Shown piece by piece: positions 19,001 to 25,750 of a stretch of 64,000 bases of DNA. The number at the start of each line of letters is the position of its first letter. The stretch's first letter is position 1. This stretch comes from Sapientia aquatica (GTDB lineage: Bacteria > Pseudomonadota > Gammaproteobacteria > Burkholderiales > Burkholderiaceae_D). A program made the translations under genes and the position numbers. The notes beneath the pieces were generated by a model that ran no database searches, was not told the DNA's origin, and worked only from the letters and a program-made list of their open reading frames with translations. The stretch spans positions 496,001-560,000 of the forward strand of contig NZ_SMYL01000002.1 in NCBI RefSeq assembly GCF_004358105.1. Direction: 5' to 3'.

Positions 19001-19174
19001 TTGGTCAATCAAGGGATTTTATTGGATATGTATATGGGCGAGCCGCAACGTGCGTTGGATTCCTACAATCGCTACGTGGCCTTAAAGCCTGATGCCGAGG
19101 TGGCGAAATGGATTAAAGAATTGCAGAACCGGATCAGTAAATCTGCCGCCGCCAAGCAGGAGAAAAAATCATGA
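16070..19174 (+). CDS. very large TPR lipoprotein
   Basis: The 1034-residue product has a lipobox (LLSAC near residues 14-18) and many TPR units along its whole length. Examples are AYPNDPTNDRVLYQLARAQE, AQFRLGEMLFATRNYPKAEK and, at the end, LNVQGIAYRQTGDFKQAAKA. I chose the ATG at 16070 because GCGGAGG precedes it by 6 bases and it gives a clean lipoprotein leader; an upstream in-frame start at 16025 would bury the signal. It probably acts as a long periplasmic adaptor between the ExbBD/AgmX motor and the outer-membrane barrels. It overlaps the next start by ATGA. Confidence 0.8.
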   Translation: MRPLRNISLLTLCLLSACSTKLRPGQTPDTEPTIKTLASRTIVVNKDQGVVTSEAQAIKAYRSFLDTAPQAPQRAEAMRRIGDLEMDRLESAQTQGDPDFSAAITSYKEFLAAYPNDPTNDRVLYQLARAQEQSGDVDAALATLNRLVANYPKTTYSDEAQFRLGEMLFATRNYPKAEKAYSIVLASGKSGRYYDRALYMRGWSQFKQGQLDEAVQSFFGVLDIKVAGRKGDGALDSIEGLTRADRELVEDTFRVISLSLSNMQGAESIATYINSPERQSYEWRVYEQLGELYLKQERVKDAADTFSLFVRQKPLDAQAPILQARVIEMYERNGFANLGLQAKKQYVVNYGRASEFRAANSEGWEKAQPLVKTNVADLATFYHASAQKSKSPADYQEAIHWYRDYLESFPTDAAASKNNFLLAELLFETEQYEQASKEYEKTAYGYDTFAQSADAGYAALLSYANQQKKAPEADVPALQRKTVESELRFAKNFDNDSRAMPVLADAADKLYTLKDAAQATAVAQMILDHQPAAPNEQRRVAWTILAYTEFEQGDFAHSEKAFGEVLALTAASKENTATRSELTERQAAAIYKQGEQARKEDHLAEAIKAFERVIDVAPNSSVRPTAQYDAAAGMIALKQWDSAAASLEDFRKRFPTNPLQADVGNKLAAVYLEKGQLDSAAAELEKIAATSKDNKTASDAYWQAAGLYEKAGARAPAEKAYERFLNLNRSDLLLSLEARAKLANLAKQDNNTNRYLAQMREIYQTDQLGGAARTDRTRYLGAVAALALAEPVADAFRKIPLVEPLKKQLKLKKAKMEEALKAYSVATDFGVAEISTEATFQIATIYRDFGKSLLDSERPAKLSKLEREQYNVLLEEQAFPFEEKAIEIHTVNAERSAAGIYDQWVKKSFDALRGLQPIRYGKTERSDVNAEAVKTPASDQAAALNVQGIAYRQTGDFKQAAKAYEDALALDANCANALVNQGILLDMYMGEPQRALDSYNRYVALKPDAEVAKWIKELQNRISKSAAAKQEKKS

Positions 19175-19554
19175 TGTTGCGTGGAACTAGCTTAGTGTTA
19201 GCCTTGAGTTTATCGGCCTTGGGCTTCGTGCCGATGGCGACTTTGGCGCAAACCAAAGCCGCACCAGCCAAAGCGGCAAAAGCCGATGCAGAACCAGCCG
19301 ACGTGGATAAAGCCGACATTGATCGTTCGCAAATTATTGGTAACCGCGAATTGCCTAAAGTGCTGTACATCGTGCCGTGGAAAAAGCCCATGCCGGCTGA
19401 TTTATCGGGCCGCCCCTTAGAGAGCGTGTTGGATGAAGCCTTGGCGCCCGTTGATCGCGATGTGTTTCGCCGGCAGGTAAATTATCAAGAGCAAAGTAAA
19501 GCAAATAGCAAAACTCAAGACGCAGCAAAGACAGAAGCACCAAGCGGTAAATAA
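19171..19554 (+). CDS. small exported protein of unknown function
   Basis: This 127-residue protein has a signal peptide (ending ATLAQ, near 27), an Ala/Lys/Asp-rich linker and a distinctive ELPKVLYIVPWKKP segment near 66-79. It ends in a polar, Lys/Gln-rich tail. I do not recognise the family. It is coupled by ATGA overlap to the TPR lipoprotein and stands just before the ExbB-like gene, so it is probably a periplasmic accessory of the motor. Confidence 0.7.
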   Translation: MMLRGTSLVLALSLSALGFVPMATLAQTKAAPAKAAKADAEPADVDKADIDRSQIIGNRELPKVLYIVPWKKPMPADLSGRPLESVLDEALAPVDRDVFRRQVNYQEQSKANSKTQDAAKTEAPSGK

Positions 19555-19658
19555 GCCAAGAGCCAAAAAACTCGACGCAGCACCAACATAGCAATCAATA
19601 AACCAAGCAGCAAATAAAACATTTTTCTAATCACCATCGTTCAACGGAGTTTTAAGTT

Positions 19659-20327
19659 ATGGATACCATCAGCCTTGCAATTAAGTTTTTCCGTGATTGC
19701 GGATTGTTCATTTACCCAAGTCTGATCATCATGGCGCTGGGAGTCACAATCGCAGTAGAGCGCTTCATCTTTTTGACTAAAGCACGTAGCCAAAATCGCC
19801 AATTGTGGGCCCAAGTGCAACCGATGTTGCAACGTGGTCAATTCAAAGAAGTGCTCAAACTCACCGATGAATCTGACGCCGCCGTGGGCAAAATCATTAA
19901 CTACGGTTTAATCCGCATGCAAAGCCCTGGTCGCCGCGAAGACTACGACACCGCGATGGAAGAAGGCATGATGGAAATCGTTCCTCGTTTAGAAAAACGC
20001 ACTCACTACATCGCTACATTCGCCAACGTCATTACCTTGGTTGGTTTGCTGGGAACGATTATCGGTTTGATCAAAGGCTTTACCGCGGTAGCCCAAGTTA
20101 ATCCAGCAGAAAAAGCTGAAATGCTCTCCGGTAGTATTTCGATTGCGATGAATAACACCGCGTTTGCGTTGATGGTGGCGATTCCGTTCTTGCTGATTCA
20201 TGCATTTTTGCAAGCCAAAACCGGTGAAATCGTGGATGGTTTGGAATCGGCCAAAATGAGCTTTTTGAATTTGGTGCAACGGATTCGTGCAGAGCAAGCG
20301 GCCGCAGCAGAAAAAGCACCGCGCTAA
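19659..20327 (+). CDS. MotA/TolQ/ExbB proton channel family protein
   Basis: The 222-residue product has the three membrane segments of the ExbB/TolQ family: one near 15-35, then FANVITLVGLLGTIIGLIKGF near 121 and SISIAMNNTAFALMVAIPFL near 153. With the two ExbD/TolR proteins encoded next it would form a proton-driven stator at the inner membrane. ACGGAG lies about 10 bases before the ATG. Its linkage to TPR and AgmX proteins rather than to a TonB or tol-pal operon argues for a dedicated machine, most like AglR of Myxococcus. Confidence 0.9.
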   Translation: MDTISLAIKFFRDCGLFIYPSLIIMALGVTIAVERFIFLTKARSQNRQLWAQVQPMLQRGQFKEVLKLTDESDAAVGKIINYGLIRMQSPGRREDYDTAMEEGMMEIVPRLEKRTHYIATFANVITLVGLLGTIIGLIKGFTAVAQVNPAEKAEMLSGSISIAMNNTAFALMVAIPFLLIHAFLQAKTGEIVDGLESAKMSFLNLVQRIRAEQAAAAEKAPR

Positions 20328-20425
20328 TATTTTGGCCTTAGGACGCACGAGATTTTGTTCGCAGGTCGTGTAGCGTGAACAAGGATTCGTGAGTTCTGAT
20401 TCTGTAGAACAAATGACTGGCTATT

Positions 20426-20920
20426 ATGAAAATTAGACGTCTACGCAAAGATGTAGCCCATCTTGAAATTACCGCTTTCATTAATTTGATCGTGGTGCTG
20501 GTGCCGTTCTTGCTGTCCACTGCTGTATTCACCCGTTTGGCAGTGATCGACTTGACGCTGCCACCAAAAAACAGCGGCGGCTTTGAGCAAATCAAACCGG
20601 ATAATCTGCAATTAGAAATCGTGGTACGTAAAGAAGCGTTGGAAGTCGGCGACCGCATTGGTGGCTTGATTCAACGGATTCCAGCGACCGAAACGGGTCC
20701 CGATTTAAAAGCCTTATCCGAATTGGCGCAGCAAATTAAAACCCGCTTCCCAACCAAGACCGAAGCAACCGTGTTGGCGGAGCCCGATACGTCCTATGAC
20801 ACGATAGTGAAAGTCATGGATGCGCTGCGTTCTGGTCATATGGCGCAGGGCGATAAGTTAGTGCGCTCGGAATTGTTCCCCAATATTTCTATCGGTGATG
20901 CGCCGATAAAATCACGTTAA
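20426..20920 (+). CDS. ExbD/TolR family protein with Asn in the channel position
   Basis: This 164-residue protein has one N-terminal membrane segment and a periplasmic domain. In ExbD/TolR the segment begins with a conserved P-L-I-D whose Asp carries protons. Here the corresponding stretch is TAFINLIVVLVPF, with Asn20 (codon 20483-20485) in place of Asp. The next gene keeps the Asp. This protein therefore probably plays a structural part in a mixed stator rather than conducting protons itself. It is spaced 98 bases after the ExbB-like gene. Confidence 0.85.
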   Translation: MKIRRLRKDVAHLEITAFINLIVVLVPFLLSTAVFTRLAVIDLTLPPKNSGGFEQIKPDNLQLEIVVRKEALEVGDRIGGLIQRIPATETGPDLKALSELAQQIKTRFPTKTEATVLAEPDTSYDTIVKVMDALRSGHMAQGDKLVRSELFPNISIGDAPIKSR

Positions 20921-20930
20921 AGGACGCTTT

Positions 20931-21428
20931 ATGAGACTCACAGCGCGTCAACGACGAGAAGAACGCCGCAACCGCAATTCCAACGCGGTGGACATGAACT
21001 TGGTGTCCCTGATCGACGTATTTACCATTTTGATTTTTTTCTTGTTATCCAATTCGGTCGGCGTCGAATCGTTGCCTAGTCCAAAGGCCGTGATGTTGCC
21101 GGAATCGATATCCGAAATCAGCCCGCGCGATACGGTAGTGGTGATCGTTAGCGCCGCCGATATTTTGGTCGAAGGGCGCAAGGTCGCCGATGTCAACGAT
21201 GTGCTCGCCAAAGACGGTGACGTCATCGCTTCCTTGCAAGCGGAATTAGAACAGGTTCAAGCCGATCGTAAAGTCGTTCGCAAAGAAAACGAAGAGTTAA
21301 GCCACCGTCTGACGATTATGGGCGATAAAGAAATTCCGTATCGCTTGCTACGCAAAATCATGGTGACCAGCGCACGCGCTAATTTTAGTGACGTGTCGTT
21401 TGCGGTGCGCCAAAGGAGTGATTCATGA
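20931..21428 (+). CDS. ExbD/TolR family protein with intact channel Asp
   Basis: The protein has 165 residues, with a basic cytoplasmic N-terminus, then NLVSLIDVFTILIFFLL containing the expected Asp29. A periplasmic domain follows that includes a predicted coiled coil near 102-125. It is the second ExbD/TolR of the operon, 10 bases after the first, and is expected to supply the proton-conducting residue. The pair resembles AglQ/AglS in Myxococcus, where two TolR-like proteins work with one TolQ. It overlaps the next gene by ATGA. Confidence 0.88.
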   Translation: MRLTARQRREERRNRNSNAVDMNLVSLIDVFTILIFFLLSNSVGVESLPSPKAVMLPESISEISPRDTVVVIVSAADILVEGRKVADVNDVLAKDGDVIASLQAELEQVQADRKVVRKENEELSHRLTIMGDKEIPYRLLRKIMVTSARANFSDVSFAVRQRSDS

Positions 21429-22501
21429 GCGCATTAGCAGTCTCTTTCCGCTCACAAATAGCGCCGTGGGCCGGCTCGCAGGAAGACGACGAACGCTTTA
21501 ATCGCGTGCTGCGTTATGTGTTCATCCTGTGTGCGCTGTTAATTTTGGCCGAATTGCTGCTGCCCTTGGTTATGCCAGAACCGACCAAATCGGCGGAGCA
21601 GCGTGAGCAAATCACGGCGATGATTATTGATAACGTCAAACAAGCACCGCCACCACCGGTAGTGGAAGAACAGACCAAGCCAGATTTAACTAAGCCCGAA
21701 AACAAAGCGTCGGACACCAAAACCCAAGAAACGGTACAAAAGGCCAAACCAGCTCCCGATGCGCGGGTTCCAAAACCAAACGCGCCTCCGGGTGAACTCG
21801 ATGCGGCGCGCCGCAAAGCGTCAGGCGTTGGTTTGTTGGCGATGTCGAATGACTTAGCCGAAATGCACGGTGCACCGATGGCAGTGCAATTGGCTCCGGT
21901 CAAACCGGGTGCAGGTGTAGGAACGGGAACTGGCGTTGGCGTGGGCGCAGGCAATGAAGAAGGTTTGCCAGATCGCTCGATGATTACCTCGAATGCCAGC
22001 GGCGGCAGCGGCGGGATTAATACGGCAGGCTTTAGCCGTAATTCTGGCGGCGGCGGTTTGGCTGGACGCTCAACTACCTTGGTCGCGGGTGCGGTAGCAG
22101 GCGGCGGTGGCGGTGCGGGGCACGACTCAGTTGGAACCGGCAACGGCACAGGCAGCGGCGCGGCAGGCGCGGGCAAGGGCGGTAACGTACAGCGTGGTAA
22201 CGGCGGCAAGGCGTCGCGCTCGTTGGAGGACATTAAGTTGGTCTTTGAAAAGAATAAGGGTGCTATTTATGCCATTTATAACCGGGCTTTGCGTGAAGAG
22301 CCGGGTTTGCAGGGCAAAGTGGTGCTGAAGCTCAAGATTGCACCGGGCGGCAACGTAATTGATTGCCGTATAGAATCAAGTGAACTAAAATCGCCTGATT
22401 TGGAAGCGAAGTTGTTGGCGCGGATACGGCAGTTTGATTTTGGGGCTAAGGATGTGAATGTAATGGATGTGAGTTGGCCGGTGGACTTTTTGCCTTCGTA
22501 A
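21425..22501 (+). CDS. AgmX/PglI C-terminal domain (TonB-like) protein
   Basis: The 358-residue protein has a short cytoplasmic N-terminus and one membrane segment (YVFILCALLILAELLLPLVM, near 31-50). A Pro/Lys-rich stretch follows (70-125), then a long Gly-rich low-complexity region (about 155-260). The C-terminal domain (263-358) contains EKNKGAIYAIYNRALREEPG and GKVVLKLKIAPGGNV, as in the AgmX/PglI group. This domain is TonB-like and would transmit motor energy across the periplasm. It closes the operon; no further co-directional gene follows for about 475 bases. Confidence 0.85.
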   Translation: MSALAVSFRSQIAPWAGSQEDDERFNRVLRYVFILCALLILAELLLPLVMPEPTKSAEQREQITAMIIDNVKQAPPPPVVEEQTKPDLTKPENKASDTKTQETVQKAKPAPDARVPKPNAPPGELDAARRKASGVGLLAMSNDLAEMHGAPMAVQLAPVKPGAGVGTGTGVGVGAGNEEGLPDRSMITSNASGGSGGINTAGFSRNSGGGGLAGRSTTLVAGAVAGGGGGAGHDSVGTGNGTGSGAAGAGKGGNVQRGNGGKASRSLEDIKLVFEKNKGAIYAIYNRALREEPGLQGKVVLKLKIAPGGNVIDCRIESSELKSPDLEAKLLARIRQFDFGAKDVNVMDVSWPVDFLPS

Positions 22502-22976
22502 TGTTGCTTGTCGGTGCTTTGTTAGATTAATTGCCTTTAATCGTTAACGTGGCACTTGGGGCAGGGTAGCACCCGCCTCCCTATAGTGCGGAAGTGTTCG
22601 CTTGGATGCGAACACTGTTTCGCAAGCGTTGGGTGGCAACCGAAACCCACGCTGCACTGACGGCTTGCAGCTTTTTGCTTCGCACAAAAGGTAATCCAAA
22701 AAAGGTCACTACGCTATTTCGGACCCCGCTATTATTGTTCGAAAAAATGGGACAGAAGCGAAACTCGCTGCGCTCAAACAGCGTTCCTTTCTGAACCATT
22801 TTTTTCGAAAAATAGTCGGTCGAAATAGAGTGGTATCAGTTCACGAGCCACTTCAACAGCCATTGTACTATTCAGTTCAAACGCCACTGCGACTGCATCA
22901 ACAACTTCTCTGGCAACATCACTTGCCACTTCCCCAGTAATTTCCATTTTTATTTCTACCTTCACAAAGGACTCGG
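22502..22976. other. intergenic region between the operon and ccmA
   Basis: This region of about 475 bases holds a repeat-like element with two hairpins (described separately) and a possible short minus-strand reading frame. AAAGGA just before 22977 is the ccmA ribosome-binding site. I see no clear Rho-independent terminator with a T-run after the AgmX gene. Confidence 0.55.
22587..22812. repeat. intergenic palindromic repeat-like element
   Basis: A perfect 9-base hairpin, AGTGTTCGC (22593-22601) with GCGAACACT (22608-22616), opens the element. It ends with long inverted arms: TTCGAAAAAATGG (22738-22750) and CCATTTTTTTCGAA (22796-22809), with one base bulged. An inner stem CGCTG/CAGCG lies at 22766-22783. 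Both strands are open for over 60 codons without protein-like features. The structure is that of a REP/MITE-like dispersed repeat; copy number cannot be tested in one window. Confidence 0.5.
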
Positions 22977-22983
22977 ATGACAT
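22774..22983 (-). CDS. possible small protein antisense to the ccmA start
   Basis: This 69-codon frame starts at an ATG preceded by AAAGG and encodes a Glu/Val/Ala-rich sequence with helix-like periodicity (GEVASDVAREVVDAVAVAFE). It overlaps the first 7 bases of ccmA on the opposite strand, and its last dozen codons run into the repeat element. It could be real, a remnant, or chance. I recognise no family. Confidence 0.25.
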   Translation of the reverse strand: MSSESFVKVEIKMEITGEVASDVAREVVDAVAVAFELNSTMAVEVARELIPLYFDRLFFEKNGSERNAV

Positions 22984-23615
22984 TGCAAGCCTTTCAGCTG
23001 GCCTGCTTGCGCGGCGATCGGGAGTTGTTTTCTCAACTGGATGTGACCGTGCATCCGGGTGAAGCCTTGCATGTTGTTGGGAATAATGGGACCGGAAAAA
23101 CAAGTTTGCTGCGGATTTTGGCGGGGCTAGCTTTGCCGTCCGAGGGTGAAGTGCGTTGGGCTGGCGAAGATATTCGGAATGCGCCTATGGCGTTTCGCAG
23201 TCAGCTTAATTATTTTGGGCATTTGAATGCGCTCAAAGATGATTTGCTGGCTTGGGAGAGTGTGGTGATCTCGTCGGCTATTTTGGGTAAAACTATTCGC
23301 CCTGATGAAGCCTATTCGGCGCTGGATTTGCTGGGCGTGCAGCATATTGCTGAGTTGCCGGTGCATGCTTTATCGCAGGGGCAAAAGAAGCGGGTAGCGT
23401 TGGCGCGTTTGCCGTTTTGTTCGCATACGCCGCTGTGGTTGTTGGATGAACCATTTGCGGCATTGGATGAATTGGCGATTTCGCATGTGGCGGGATTGAT
23501 AGGGCGGCATTTGGATAATAACGGCTTGGTGGTGTACACCACACATCAGGAGGTGGCGCTGCCATCGGGTAATCGGCGGGTGCTGGATTTGAATGCGGTG
23601 GCAGCATGTGGCTGA
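22977..23615 (+). CDS. ccmA: cytochrome c biogenesis ATP-binding export protein CcmA
   Basis: This 212-residue ABC ATPase of the System I cytochrome c maturation pathway works with CcmB to release haem-loaded CcmE from CcmC. The Walker A is GNNGTGKTS (35-43), the signature LSQGQKKR (about 132-139) and the Walker B LLDEP (about 156-160). The gene is followed by ccmB with a 10-base overlap, the standard order. AAAGGA lies at an appropriate distance before the ATG. Confidence 0.93.
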   Translation: MTLQAFQLACLRGDRELFSQLDVTVHPGEALHVVGNNGTGKTSLLRILAGLALPSEGEVRWAGEDIRNAPMAFRSQLNYFGHLNALKDDLLAWESVVISSAILGKTIRPDEAYSALDLLGVQHIAELPVHALSQGQKKRVALARLPFCSHTPLWLLDEPFAALDELAISHVAGLIGRHLDNNGLVVYTTHQEVALPSGNRRVLDLNAVAACG

Positions 23616-24274
23616 CTTTTAGCGCTGTGGTACGGCGCGATTTATTGCTGTCGTTTCGGCGTCGGGCCGATGTGTTGGCCTCGTTTTTCTTCTTTGTGTT
23701 GGTGGTGATGTTGTTCCCGCTTAGCGTCGGACCAGAATCGGCATTATTGAAGACGATTGCACCGGGGATAGTTTGGGTCGCGGCGTTGTTAGCCTCGACC
23801 TTGGCATTGAGCCGTTTATTTGCTGCTGACTTTGCGGATGGCACCTTAGAACAAATGCTGCTCTCACCCGAACCGCTTTCGGTGATCGTTCTGGCAAAAA
23901 TTACTAGTCATTGGCTGGTGTCGGGTTTGCCGCTGGTGCTGTTGTCGCCGCTGATCGGATTGCAATTTGGTTTAGCGGGCGACGCGTTGGTGGCCTTGTT
24001 TTATAGCTTGTTGATCGGCACACCAGTGTTAAGCCTGATTGGTGCGATTGGCGCAGCGTTGACCTTGGGGGCGCGTAATGGCGGGGTGTTAGTATCGTTA
24101 TTGGTGCTGCCGCTGTGTATTCCAGTACTGATTTTTGGCGCGGATGCGGTAGCCACACAAATCACGGGCAATGGCGGCTCAGCGCAATTGATGCTGTTAG
24201 GCGCAATGCTTGCTAGTGCGGTGGCGCTCGCGCCGTGGGCTACCGCCGCAGCGTTGCGGGTATCAGTCGAATAA
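23606..24274 (+). CDS. ccmB: haem exporter membrane protein CcmB
   Basis: The 222-residue product has six hydrophobic segments and the family's N-terminal FSAVVRRDLLLSFRRR cytoplasmic start. It is the membrane partner of CcmA in the release of holo-CcmE. The FADGTLEQMLLSPEPL loop near 74 is characteristic. It overlaps ccmA by 10 bases and precedes ccmC by 35 bases, consistent with one transcript. Confidence 0.92.
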   Translation: MWLTFSAVVRRDLLLSFRRRADVLASFFFFVLVVMLFPLSVGPESALLKTIAPGIVWVAALLASTLALSRLFAADFADGTLEQMLLSPEPLSVIVLAKITSHWLVSGLPLVLLSPLIGLQFGLAGDALVALFYSLLIGTPVLSLIGAIGAALTLGARNGGVLVSLLVLPLCIPVLIFGADAVATQITGNGGSAQLMLLGAMLASAVALAPWATAAALRVSVE

Positions 24275-24309
24275 TGGTGCAATCGGTTTAAAAAAGTGGA
24301 CAACTAGAT

Positions 24310-25098
24310 ATGGTTACAGAGACTTCTCCCAGCCCTAAATTAGCCCCAACCGTGGGCAGCAGAAATCGTTGGTTTGCTTATGCATCGCCGGCGGTTTTTT
24401 ATCCGCTGGCTGGCAAGCTGATTCCTTGGTTTTTCGCGCTTGCGGCTTTGTTGACTTGCGTAGGTTTGTATATCGGTTTCTTCATTGCGCCGACCGATTT
24501 TCAGCAGGGTGACTCGTATCGGATTATCTTTTTACACGTGCCGGCGGCGTGGATGTCGATGGTGATTTATTTGGCGATGGCGTTTTGGGCGGTGATCGGA
24601 TTAGTGTTTAATACGCGGCTCTCGTCGATGATGGCGAGCGCTTTGGCACCGACTGGCACGATGTTTACCTTTTTGGCCTTATGGACGGGTTCGCTCTGGG
24701 GCAAGCCAACTTGGGGAACGTGGTGGGTGTGGGATGCGCGCTTGACCTCGTATTTGATTTTATTATTTTTGTATATTGGCTTTATCAGCCTGCAAGCCGC
24801 GCTGGACGATGCGCGTCGCGCGGATAAAGCGGGCGCGGTGTTGGCTTTGGTGGGCGTGGTGAATATCCCGATCATTTATTTTTCGGTTCAATGGTGGAAT
24901 ACCTTGCACCAAGGTTCATCGATTAGCTTCACCGCTGCACCAACGATGGTGGCGACGATGTTATGGGGCATGTTGATTATGGCGCTGGCGTTTTGGGCCT
25001 ATAGCATTGCCGCAGCATTGACGCGGGTGCGTTGTATTATTTTGGAACGAGAAAAGCGCTCGGACTGGGTGCGCGAACTGGTGGAGAAACAATCATGA
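24310..25098 (+). CDS. ccmC: haem lyase/haem handling membrane protein CcmC
   Basis: This 262-residue, six-segment membrane protein loads haem onto CcmE. The tryptophan-rich periplasmic signature WGTWWVWDARLTS near residue 136 is present. Flanking histidines are found in FLHVPAAWMS near 77 and LHQGSSI near 200. The length is within the usual 240-260 range. It overlaps ccmD by ATGA. Confidence 0.94.
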   Translation: MVTETSPSPKLAPTVGSRNRWFAYASPAVFYPLAGKLIPWFFALAALLTCVGLYIGFFIAPTDFQQGDSYRIIFLHVPAAWMSMVIYLAMAFWAVIGLVFNTRLSSMMASALAPTGTMFTFLALWTGSLWGKPTWGTWWVWDARLTSYLILLFLYIGFISLQAALDDARRADKAGAVLALVGVVNIPIIYFSVQWWNTLHQGSSISFTAAPTMVATMLWGMLIMALAFWAYSIAAALTRVRCIILEREKRSDWVRELVEKQS

Positions 25099-25286
25099 TT
25101 TGGGCAAGCTGGGCAGATTTTTTTGCGATGGGCGGTTACGCATTTTATGTTTGGGGTTCCGTTCTAATGGTGACTCTCTGCGTCGTGCTTGAACTGGTCG
25201 CGCTGCGCTTACGCAGTAAAAATGCGCTGCGTCTAGCCAAAGCAGTAAATAAATCATCCAAACCTAATCAATCGGAATCGAGCTAA
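25095..25286 (+). CDS. ccmD: haem exporter protein CcmD
   Basis: This small 63-residue protein has one membrane segment ([21 protein letters not shown] near 17-37) and a charged cytoplasmic tail. It stabilises the CcmC-CcmE complex. The start at 25095 overlaps the ccmC stop by ATGA, and its stop overlaps the ccmE start as TAATG. An in-frame start further upstream at 25032 would lie inside ccmC and is not used. Confidence 0.88.
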   Translation: MIWASWADFFAMGGYAFYVWGSVLMVTLCVVLELVALRLRSKNALRLAKAVNKSSKPNQSESS

Positions 25287-25738
25287 TGAAACCTAGACAT
25301 AAACGCTTATTGTTGATCTTGGCCGGACTAGCCGCGCTAGGTGTGGCTGCAGCCCTGGTGTTATCCGCCTTCAAACAAAATCTAGTGTTCTTCTACACGC
25401 CGACGCAAGTATTAGCAGGCGAGGCACCGCATGGGCGCAGTTTTCGATTAGGTGGAATGGTGGTCGCTGGAAGTCTAGTGCGCCAAGCGGATGGCGTGAC
25501 GGTCCATTTTTTGGTAACTGATTTATCAAAAACGATTCCCGTGAATTATCGTGGGATTTTGCCTGACTTGTTTAAAGAAGGAAAAGGCGTAGTCGCTCAA
25601 GGTAAATTGGATGGCGCGTCCAACTTCACCGCGGACGAAGTCTTAGCCAAGCACGATGAAAACTACATGCCACCGGAAGCTGCTTACGCGCTGAAAAAGG
25701 GCCAAGAAGCCAATAAGCTCAATAACGCGCCGAAATAA
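25286..25738 (+). CDS. ccmE: cytochrome c-type biogenesis haem chaperone CcmE
   Basis: The 150-residue protein has one N-terminal anchor (about 8-27) and a periplasmic OB-fold domain. It carries haem covalently on a histidine before transfer to apocytochrome. The haem site is [11 protein letters not shown] with His123. The family block [10 protein letters not shown] lies near 36-45. It is the last ccm gene here: ccmF, ccmG and ccmH do not follow. Confidence 0.94.
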   Translation: MKPRHKRLLLILAGLAALGVAAALVLSAFKQNLVFFYTPTQVLAGEAPHGRSFRLGGMVVAGSLVRQADGVTVHFLVTDLSKTIPVNYRGILPDLFKEGKGVVAQGKLDGASNFTADEVLAKHDENYMPPEAAYALKKGQEANKLNNAPK

Positions 25739-25750
25739 ATTGATTTCAAT

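Noticed and set aside
21514-22233. Long minus-strand frame of 239 codons opposite the AgmX gene
   Set aside because: Its Pro-rich sequence is the antisense of the Gly-rich linker; long antisense frames are expected in such low-complexity DNA.
23293-23844. Minus-strand frame of 183 codons opposite ccmA/ccmB
   Set aside because: Antisense of two clear ccm genes, Pro/Ala/Asn-rich without domains.
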